Assembly: GCA_020024775.1 (NCBI GenBank)
Contig: JAHHTF010000021.1
Coordinates: 1 to 13,174, forward strand
DNA: 13,174 bases
From: Ureaplasma sp.
GTDB taxonomy: Bacteria; Bacillota_I; Bacilli_A; Mycoplasmatales; Mycoplasmoidaceae
Reading direction: 5' to 3'
Positions 1 to 7,825 of the stretch are shown here, piece by piece. The position numbers and the translations under genes are program-made. The first letter of the stretch is position 1. The number at the start of each line of letters is the position of its first letter. Under the pieces are notes generated by a model, which did not search any database, was not told where the DNA came from, and was given only the letters and a program-made list of their open reading frames with translations.

Positions 1-163
1 AAATAGTTAAGATATCTTTACCCTCTAGTTTCCCTGAGAACTCAATTTTATGATTATTTTTAATTGGAGCATGAAAAGAGCCTTTTTCAATATTTAAAGA
101 AATATTGTCTAAGACCTTTTTTACATTATTATAATTAAAAGATATTCCCCTATTTTTAATCAT
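1..163 (-). CDS. N-terminal part of an ABC-transporter-ATPase-like protein, cut by the window edge
   Basis: Fifty-four codons are visible from an ATG at 161-163 to the left edge. The opening (MIKNRGISFNYNNVKKVL, then DNISLNIEKGSF) matches the usual first two strands of an ABC ATPase, where an aromatic A-loop residue is followed by 'vLdnisl.i..Gsf.aliGpnGsGKst'. After GSFHA, however, the next residues are PIKNNHKIEFSGKLEGKD. No GxxGxGK[ST] Walker A appears in this frame or in the other two minus frames of the visible part. It could be a protein with a diverged or interrupted nucleotide-binding domain, a decayed gene, or a family with an inserted strand before the P-loop. ATG 163 was preferred to the ATG at 176, whose frame stops after 17 codons. 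The ribosome site is weak (AGAAAGA). A TATAAT at 190-195 suits its promoter. The ABC assignment is inference from a short stretch. Confidence 0.55.
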   Translation of the reverse strand, partial: MIKNRGISFNYNNVKKVLDNISLNIEKGSFHAPIKNNHKIEFSGKLEGKDILTI

Positions 164-189
164 AAATTATTCATGTTCTTTCTACTTTA

Positions 190-195
190 ATTATA
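190..195 (-). promoter_or_regulatory. Putative -10 box (TATAAT) for the ABC-like gene
   Basis: On the minus strand TATAAT lies about 27 bases before the ATG at 163, preceded by TTTTG. CTGACA at 210-215 resembles a -35 box, but the spacer is only 14 bases, so the -35 is doubtful. The site sits just downstream of the terminator of the preceding peptidase gene, which supports separate transcription. Confidence 0.45.
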
Positions 196-216
196 CAAAA
201 TTTTTCCTATGTCAGA

Positions 217-248
217 ATAAATAAAACCAGGAAATAAAATTCCTGGTT
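217..248 (-). terminator. Intrinsic terminator of the 264-3995 peptidase gene
   Basis: A perfect 9-bp inverted repeat (AACCAGGAA at 225-233, TTCCTGGTT at 240-248) with a 6-base loop lies 15 bases past the TAG stop codon. In the minus-strand transcript it is followed by a U-rich tail, TTATTTATT. Position, orientation and GC content of the stem fit a rho-independent terminator. Confidence 0.8.
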
Positions 249-263
249 CTAAATATATTTTAA

Positions 264-3200
264 CTATGCTTCTAATAAATCATAAAACAAAGCCAAATTG
301 CTATATTTACTAACTTCTTGTTTAATGCTTCATGTGTTAGTTAATGATTCATATAAATTAGTATTTGATTTAGAATCTTTAGATTCACTAGAGAAATACA
401 CCGGTGGGTTTTTAGCCGTACGTTTAGATTCTTTAGTTAAACCTTTAATTCTAGCAACTGTATTAGATTTAACTTTTAGATTCTTTCATCCTTCATTAGG
501 GAAATATCCAAAAGACATATCATTAGTTGATGTTTCGTTTGTTGAAGTTCCTAAATAATTATTGTTACTTACTTTTTGAGGTTCTACAACAATACTATAG
601 TTACCACCTACTGGTAATGAAACTGGAGTATCAAAGTAAACTGTATGGTCTCCTGAACCTACTAATGTTTCTCTTTTGATTGCAACTAGTTGTCCTGATT
701 CTGGATTATTAGTTGGATCATCAATATTAGATGTGTTAGCAGTATTGTTAACATAGACTTTAACAACTAAATCTGTATAATCAGCTGGGGTTACAATATT
801 TGTTCCGACTAATGTTTCATCAATAGTAGTTGATGCTTTTAGTGCTGGGAAAATATTTGCAGTTCTTTGACCTAAAGTAGTTACTGATTGTGCAACACTT
901 TGTAATGTTGCATCATAGTAATAAGTATTATCTCATTGATTAGCTGGTGCATAATCAAATGTTGTTGCACCTCCTAATCCTGAATCATAAGATAATCAGA
1001 AGTATCCAAAAGGGGCTGGATAACTTGGTCCAAATGAGTTCTTAACCAATCATGCTCCGTCACTTGTTGGTTTTGGTGCAGGTGCTGGATTTGGTCCATT
1101 TCCTGTTCAGAATAAATCTTTATTGATAGTATCATCTCAACCAACAATTGTAACTGCGTGGTTATAACCTGGTTTTTCAAATTTAACATAAGTTTCTTTT
1201 AAATAACCACCAAGAGTCCCAACTCCAACTGTTACTGCTCCATATTTAGCAAGAGCTAATTTTAAGTTTCTGTTTCTAACTTCTAATGGTGCACTACAAT
1301 CAATATCAATATAGTTTTCTAATCTAACTACTGGTGCTTTATAAGATTGTCAAGCAGTATTACTATTTTCTGTAAACATACTATATTCAGTAGGGCCTAG
1401 TCCTCTAGTTAAACCAATTGCGGGAGAACCATATCTTGACATTCAACCTGATCCGAACTCTCCAGCTTTTCATTCTTGTCCTGGGTTTAATCCTAAGATA
1501 TCTAATCCAGAGTTATAAACCTTAGAAGTATAATCAAAGTTTCTAACACTAAATCTAGCATTATAGTGAGAAGTAATAATTCCTTCTCTTAATGCAGATG
1601 ATTCAGCTGCTGCCATATCAGAAAAGGCTCAACATAAACCATCTTTCTTTTGGTTCTTAGCAAATGTAGAGAAACCAAGTTCTTTCCCGTTATACACAGG
1701 CATCTTAGCAATACTTCTGTAATCTCATTTATTTAGTTCTGCTACATTTCTAGGGGTAGGGTTAGGAAGTGGAAAATCTGAATCTGGTTTTTGAACAGGT
1801 TTTAATATATTAGTAGTAACAACATTACTAGTTATTGTTGTTGGATTAATACTAATCCCAGATGATTGTAATTCTGATGGATATACTAGTTTTGTTCCTT
1901 TAGGTAATTTCATTTCAATTTGTAATGATAATTGTTCATTAGGAACACTATCATCAAATGCTTGATTTAAACCAATATTAACAATTTGGATTTTGTTATT
2001 AGTAAATCATGGATTTTCTGTTATCAATTTATTAATTTCTTTTTGAACATTTAGTTCTTGATTGAAATTAGTCATTGGTGCAATTTGATTAGTCTGAATT
2101 CCTGTAATACAATCAATTAAATTACTATCAACAGAAATATAATTGCTTGTTAATTTACTTAATGGAAGTGAAGTTTCTAGTGGTATTGTGTTTGTGAAAT
2201 CACCATTAGATGTAAAATAACCAATATCACTAATTAATAATTTTAAACTAGCATTAGTTTGTGGGTTTGCAGTAATAGTAGATGTTTGAAGCATTTGATT
2301 AAATGTATCAGGAACATTAGAGAAGATTTGAGTTGAATTCTTAATAAGTGCTGATTTAACTGCATCTTGTTGACTATTAATTAAACTAATAATATCATTA
2401 ATGTTTGAATCACTTGGTATAGATAATTCTTTGATTAATGTATTTGCTAGTGCATCAACATTTATTACTGTTGCATTCTTAACTAAATTATCAAATAACA
2501 CACTATATTTGCTCTTGTTATTTAATATTCCATCAGTATATTCTGGAGCATTAGTAATATCAAAACTCAATTGGTTATTTGGTAATAAATTGAATTCTAA
2601 TTTAACTGAATTGTTTGTTAGACCACTAACTAATCCTTGCGGTGGATTAGTAAAGTATGCAGATGTATTATTAACTAATTGATCTTTAATTGCATTTGCA
2701 TTAGTTTCTAATGCTTTTGATAATTGATATGCATTCAATGATGCAGAATCAGGAACTAATGTATTGGTGATTCAAGTTTTTAAAGCTGATGCATTAAACA
2801 CAGTTGTTTTAGTATAACCACTGGTAATGATTTCAAACGGTTGATTAGTAACTAATTCACCAGTGTGGTCATAATAATTAAAATTGTTTAATTTAATAAC
2901 AACTTTATCTTTGTTTGAAATTACACTAATTGATACATTATTCATATCACTAACGGTAATTACAGGATCTTTAAATAATGTTGAGAAATTAGTAATCATT
3001 GCTTGCTTTAGTGCATCAGCATTATTTTCTGATAATTTACTAACAGCTTCAGATACTGAATAATTAGCTTTATTACCAAGAATTGAATTTAAGATGTTTT
3101 CTAATTCTGGTTGATTAATGCTTGTTGGTTCATGAGCAGGTAATGATGTTGTTAAATCAAATTCTTTATTCGGAATAGTTGTATTTCCATCTAGAACCTT

Positions 3201-3995
3201 AACATTACTTAATTTGATTTCTAAATCATTATTATTTGTTGGAGATTTTAAAAATTGTAATTGTGAGTTCTTAACAATATCAGTTGGCATACTTGGATAA
3301 GTATCTGTGAATACTGATAAATAGTTATCAGCAATTCCTTGTTTGATTTGACTAGCTTTTGTTGTTAATTCATTAACTACACTATCGATATTGTTTCTAG
3401 GGCCTTCTAGATAACTAAAAATTAAATTGAAGAATTTTGGTTCATTTATTTTTGTAAATCCATATGCAAAATTAGTCATTACAACATGCAATGATCCATT
3501 TGGTTCAGTTGTTAAATCATCATTAACAACAAAGATATTATCTAATTTAATATCAACACTAAAATCAGATGCTCTGGTTGCAACAATGTTCATTGTTTTT
3601 AATGAATTTTGTAATGCTTGTGTTGGATTAACAAACAAATCATTCATGTGTTCAGAAATCATTGTTCTTAAATTTGATACATCATTGTTAACAAAATCAA
3701 TGAATTCATTAACTGTTTCATCTTCTGGATTCCCAGCAATTCTCTTCATCATATTTACAAAAGCAACATCATTAATTGATGTAGGACCTTTGTATTCTTC
3801 CTGAGGGATTTCTGGATTTGGTGTTGGATTATCATTAGGAGTATTATTTTGATTGTTATTATCTTGTGGTGTTTCTGGTTTTGATTCTGTGTTAGTTGAA
3901 CCACAAGATGTTGCTACAACAGTTGCAGCAATTGGAACAAGTATACTTGATAAACCTAATAATCCTAGTAATATTTTCTTATTTCTAATTTTCAT
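264..3995 (-). CDS. Surface lipoprotein with five N-terminal repeats, papain-type cysteine peptidase and lectin-like domain (paralogue 1)
   Basis: With TGA read as Trp this is one frame of 1243 residues ending in TAG. Residues 1-31 are a lipoprotein signal (KIRNKK, hydrophobic core, ATSC with Cys31), then an Asn/Pro/Thr-rich linker to about 70. Residues 75-621 hold five diverged repeats of about 109 residues; 622-720 look like a sixth, degenerate one. The papain-type (C1A) domain starts near WDYRS (757-761). Gln782, Cys788 (QKKDGLCWAF), His946 (NHAVTIVGWDD) and Asn986 (KNSFG) give the complete oxyanion/catalytic set. The canonical KNSWG is KNSFG here, and the usual GSC cysteine before the active site is absent. 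Residues of about 1015-1185 form a beta-rich domain resembling the lectin-like domain of bacterial C1 peptidases. The chain ends in a conserved tail (1222-1243). The protein is expected outside the cell, anchored to the membrane, cleaving unknown proteins. It is a clear paralogue of its upstream neighbour. Start: ATG 3995, 11 bases after AAGGAG. Confidence 0.95.
2133..3773 (-). repeat. Five diverged ~109-residue protein repeats (residues 75-621)
   Basis: Approximate units are residues 75-183, 184-293, 294-401, 402-511 and 513-621. Each begins with 'hydrophobic-N..' after a segment such as TKIN, TSIN, TVFN, TVIN or NYIS. Each then has a helical segment (N..x..I...I...Y..IF), a strand pair ending in [IL]xNhxhh...G, and a closing strand. 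The similarity is at protein level only, so the duplication is old. The peptidase at 4080-7718 carries the same series and that at 7826-10960 a single unit. Confidence 0.7.
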
Positions 3996-4007
3996 TTAAT
4001 TTTCAGT

Positions 4008-4030
4008 CTCCTTGTTAATATATTATAACA
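4008..4030 (-). promoter_or_regulatory. Extended -10 promoter and Shine-Dalgarno of paralogue 1
   Basis: TGTTATAAT (4022-4030) is an extended -10 box (TGnTATAAT). AAGGAG (4008-4013) is a good ribosome site 11 bases before ATG 3995. No clear -35 is seen; that region overlaps the preceding terminator. The leader would be only about 20 bases, leaving no room for a riboswitch. Confidence 0.65.
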
Positions 4031-4042
4031 TGAGAAATAATA

Positions 4043-4074
4043 AGTAAAAACTAGAAGTTTTTAACTCCTAGTTT
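4043..4074 (-). terminator. Intrinsic terminator of the 4080-7718 peptidase gene
   Basis: AAACTAGGAGTT and AACTTCTAGTTT (minus strand, 4063-4074 and 4048-4059) form a 12-bp stem with one G-U pair and a 3-base loop. A U-rich run follows. It begins 6 bases after the TAA stop codon. The -10 box of the next gene starts 13 bases beyond it, so the two peptidase genes look separately transcribed. Confidence 0.8.
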
Positions 4075-4079
4075 GTATT

Positions 4080-7000
4080 TTATGCTTTAGTTAAATCATA
4101 GAATAGTCTTAATTCGTCAGACTTGTGAACTTCTTGTTTGATGTTTCATGTATTAGTTAATGAATCATATAGATTTACTTGTTTTGGTGTAGCTTTTGGT
4201 GTAATAACTGCTTCTTTAGATGCTACTCCTGTAACATTAGTTTCTTTTGTTAATCCTTTGATTCTAGCAACTAAATTGTTTTTAGTTTTGATATTAGTTC
4301 AACCACTATTACCAAAATGACCAAAAGACATATCATTAGTAGAAGTTTCTGTGCCTGATGTACCCATGTAGTTGTTAGTAGTTGTTCTTTGTGGTTCTAC
4401 CACAATACTATAGTTACCACCAACAGTTAATGGGATTGGTGAATCAAAGTAAACTGTATGAGCTCCTGAACGTTTTAAAGTAGCTCTTTTGATTGCAACT
4501 AGTTTTCCAGATTCTGGATCATTAGTTGGATCACTTATGTTATTAAAGTTTGCTTTATTATCTAAATAAACTCTAACAACAACATCTGTTTCATCACCAT
4601 CTGTAATAATATTTGTTCCAATTAAATTTTCTTGAATAGTACTACTTGCTTTTTTAACTTGGAAGATGTTTGATGTTCTATCTCCAACTCTTGCTGTTGA
4701 TGATGGTTGGTTTAATACTGTTGCATCATAATAGTAATTATTATCTCAAGTATCAACTGGAGCATAATCATAACAAGTTGCAGATCCAATTGTTGAATCA
4801 TAAGATAATCAAAAGAATCCACTTGAAGCTTTTGGATATCCTGGGCCCCAAGAGTTCTTGATTAATCAAGCACCAGGTCTTGAAGCGGGTTCTGGTCAGA
4901 ATTTATTTGCTGGTATTGTATCATCTCATCCAACAACAGTTACTTCATGGCTAATCCCTGTTGTTTGTCATTTAACATATTGTTGGTTTAAATATCCACT
5001 AATAGTATGAACACCAATATCAATTGCCCCAAATTTAGCTAATGCTAATTTCATTGCATTAATCTTTTGATCTATTGGAACATTATTAACATCTATACCA
5101 TAGAAGTTTTCTAATAGTAATGCTGGCTTTCTATATGATTTTCAGCCATCAACATTATCAAATGAATATCAACATGGACCTAGTCCTCTAGTTTCACCAA
5201 TAGCAGGTGAACCTCAATTATAATATCAACCAGAACCAAATGGACCAATTTGGAAATCTTGTCCAGGGTTTAATCCTAAGATGTCTAATCCTGCATTATA
5301 TACCTTAGAAGTATAATCAAAGTTCTTAACACTGAATTCTGGCTGATAACTAGTTAATAGTCCTTGTCTTAAACCAGAACATTCAGCTGAACCCATTGCA
5401 GCAAATGACCAACATAAACCTTCTTTCTTTTGGTTTTTAGCATATGTTGTAAAACCCAATTTTCTACCATTATAAACAGACATCTTTGCAATACTTCTAT
5501 AATCTAATTTTTGTAATTGAGATAATTTAGTAGGAGCAGGGAAAGGTGCTTGGAAATCTGAGTCCGGTTTAACTACTGGTTTCACAATTCCTGTATTTAT
5601 AAATGGAGTATTGATTTCATTTGAATCCATTGTGATATTAGCATCTGCAAAACCTTGGGGAAGAATTAATTTGATTCCACCAGGAACTTTAAGATCAACA
5701 TTTAATGATAATTGTTCATTAGTTGAATTATTAAATGCTTGGTTCATTGATACATAATCAATTGTAATATTGTTGTTAGCAAATCAAGGATTGTTATTCA
5801 ACAATGTTTTGATTTCATTATGAACATTTAGTTCTTGATTAAAATTAGTCATTGCACTAATTTTATCTTGTGCTTGTTTAATAGTATCTAATACTGTTGG
5901 ATCCACTTCTAAGTATCTAGTAGTTAATGAATTTATTCCAATAGTTACTTTGAATGATGTATTAGTTACATAATCACCATCTGGTTCAAAATAATCTAAA
6001 CCACTAAAAACTAAATCCATTGCTCTATCTGTAATTGCAGTAGCAGTAAGTGTTGTGTTTTGTAATGATTGTAAGAATGTAGATGGAATGTTAGAAAAAA
6101 TTCTATCAGCACTTGCAACAATACCCGCTTTGATTTCAGTTTGTTTTGAAGGGAATGAATTAACAACTGAAGTAATTGTAGAACTTGCATCTAATGATAA
6201 GTTAGTAGCAATTATTTGTGACAGCATATCAATAGAACTTACTGTAGTTGGGTTTGCTACCAGATTAGTAAATGTTGCTGTATATGTTCCTTGTTGTTCA
6301 AAAATACCATTACTGAATTTAGGAGCATTTGTTAATTTGAATACTAACTTATTGTTAGGTTGTAATTCAAATGAAATCTTAGCAGTACCATTTTGAATTG
6401 AACTAACTAAAGTATCTGGTTCATTTTGGAAATATATTTTTGGTCTATTTTCTAATTCAGTTTTTAATTGTGCTTCTTTAGCTGTAATTGCTTGTTGTAA
6501 TTGATAAGCATTTAGTGATGGATTAGATAATAATGTTTTAGTTACATAATTTTTAAATGTCGATTCATTAAACACTGTTGTTTTAGTATAACCACTTGTA
6601 ACAATTTCAAATGGTTGATTAGTAATTAATTTACCATTAGCATCAAAATAATTAAATCCATTTAATATAATTACAACTTGGTTTGTGTTTCTGATTTCAA
6701 CATTAATTGTTACTGAATTCATATCGTATTTAGTGATAGCTGGGTTTTGAAACAATGTAGAAAAATCACCAACCATTGCATCTTTTAATAAAGCTGAATT
6801 ATTAGATAACAATTTGTTTTTAGCTTCTTCTACTGTTAATTGATTCTTAGGACCTAGAATATAATTTAAGATACCATCTAATGCTTGTTGGTTAACAGTA
6901 GTTGCATCATGTTCTGGTAAACTTGCATTAACCACAAACTCTTTATCTAAAATAGTATTAGTTCCATCTAATGCTTTTACATTAGCTAATTTAATTTGCA

Positions 7001-7718
7001 ATTGTGCTTGATTATCTGGATTCTTAGAAAAACTTAATGTTGCATTCTTTAAGATATCATTACCCATTGCTGGATATGTACCAGTAAACAATGTATTATA
7101 ATCTTGAGCAATCTTTTGTTTAATTGATACTACCTTTGTTGATAGTTCATGTAGAACTGATTCAATATTAGATTTAGATCCTTGAATAAATCCAAATACT
7201 GTTTCAATTAATTTTTGATTATTTAATGTTGTTATTCCATGAGCAAAATTAGTCATCTTAATTTCTAATGACCCTGCATCATTGTAAGTTAAATCTGGGT
7301 TTACTACAAAAATACCATTTAGTTTAAGAGTTGCAGTTGAATCATCAATTGGTTCAACAGTTATGTTCATTCTTTTAAATGAAGCAATTAATGCTTTTGT
7401 TGGATTGATAAAGATTTGTTGAGCATTATCTTTAAATAGCGTTCTTAAACTATCAATATTTGTTGTTACATAATTACTTAGTTCACCAATTGTAATATCT
7501 TGGTTTGGACCAACAGTCTTACTCATTAAATTCAAGAAAGGTTGTTGATTAATTTGAGTTGCTCCAACCAAGTCATCTAAAGGTGGTCTTTCGTCTGCTG
7601 ATGGTTTTGAGTCATTAGCATTACAACTTGTTGCAACAATAGCTGCAGCTGTTGCTGGTAATACTAATGCTGAGATTCCTAAAACCCCTAACAGAATCTT
7701 CTTGTTTCTTAATTTCAT
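4080..7718 (-). CDS. Surface lipoprotein with five N-terminal repeats, papain-type cysteine peptidase and lectin-like domain (paralogue 2)
   Basis: One frame of 1212 residues under code 4, ending in TAA. Residues 1-32 are a lipoprotein signal (KLRNKK, VATSC with Cys32), nearly the same as in the next gene, followed by a shorter acidic linker. Residues of about 57-604 hold five repeats of about 109 residues, with a degenerate sixth at 605-700. The papain-type domain starts near DYRS (739-742) and has Gln763, Cys769 (QKKEGLCWSF), His924 (SHEVTVVGWDD) and Asn955 (KNSWG). This is the full set, with the canonical KNSWG. A beta-rich lectin-like domain lies at about 985-1155, ending in STNDMSFGHF and VARIKGLT. 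The conserved tail is 1191-1212. The active-site Trp is TGG here but TGA in the other two peptidases. Likely role: membrane-anchored extracellular proteolysis; substrate unknown. It has its own promoter and terminator, and aligns with the 264-3995 gene over its whole length, so the pair arose by tandem duplication. Confidence 0.95.
5907..7550 (-). repeat. Five diverged ~109-residue protein repeats (residues 57-604)
   Basis: Units lie at about 57-165, 166-275, 276-384, 385-494 and 495-604. They match one-to-one with the units of the 264-3995 protein, for example FNYFDANGKLITNQPFEI here against FNYYDHTGELVTNQPFEI there. Units in the same position of the two proteins are more alike than neighbouring units. 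The repeat series therefore existed before the gene was duplicated. Confidence 0.7.
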
Positions 7719-7725
7719 TTAAATC

Positions 7726-7759
7726 ACTCCCCTGGTTTAAACTTTATTATATTATATCA
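7726..7759 (-). promoter_or_regulatory. Extended -10 promoter and ribosome site of paralogue 2
   Basis: TGATATAAT (7751-7759) is an extended -10 box, with a second overlapping TATAAT at 7746-7751. GTGAGGGG-type purines (GGGGAGTG at 7726-7732 on the minus strand) lie 7 to 8 bases before ATG 7718 and are a moderate ribosome site. The rest of the gap (7760-7825) has only a weak TTTTTG/CAAAAA stem and no convincing terminator, so read-through from the gene upstream is possible. Confidence 0.6.
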
Positions 7760-7825
7760 TTTTTTTGGACTCCTATTTTTGAGCAACAAAAACAAAAAAG
7801 ATATATAAGGGAGACAAAATTTATT

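Noticed and set aside
125..176. ATG at 174-176 as the start of the ABC-like gene
   Set aside because: Its frame meets TAA after 17 codons and does not join the ABC-like sequence.
298..558. Plus-strand open frames (298-558, 2401-2682, 3427-3804, 4138-4320, 4670-4861, 6055-6396, 7652-7849, 9693-9881, 11344-11559, 11611-11856, 12322-12732)
   Set aside because: They lie opposite conserved minus-strand coding sequence, apart from 7652-7849, which straddles a gene start and promoter. They have no ribosome sites and no family resemblance; they are shadows of the real genes.
974..1189. Minus-strand frame in the peptidase region of paralogue 1
   Set aside because: It is in a different frame from the continuous 1243-residue protein, which carries the conserved His946 and Asn986 in the same stretch.
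2007..3995. Separate small lipoprotein and peptidase-fragment genes, or pseudogenes with in-frame stops
   Set aside because: The fragments are all in one frame and separated only by TGA. Reading TGA as Trp gives one protein that aligns end to end with its paralogue, including Trp at matching positions.
7719..7825. Terminator after the diverged peptidase gene
   Set aside because: Only a 6-bp TTTTTG/CAAAAA stem was found, with no U tract after it; too weak to call.
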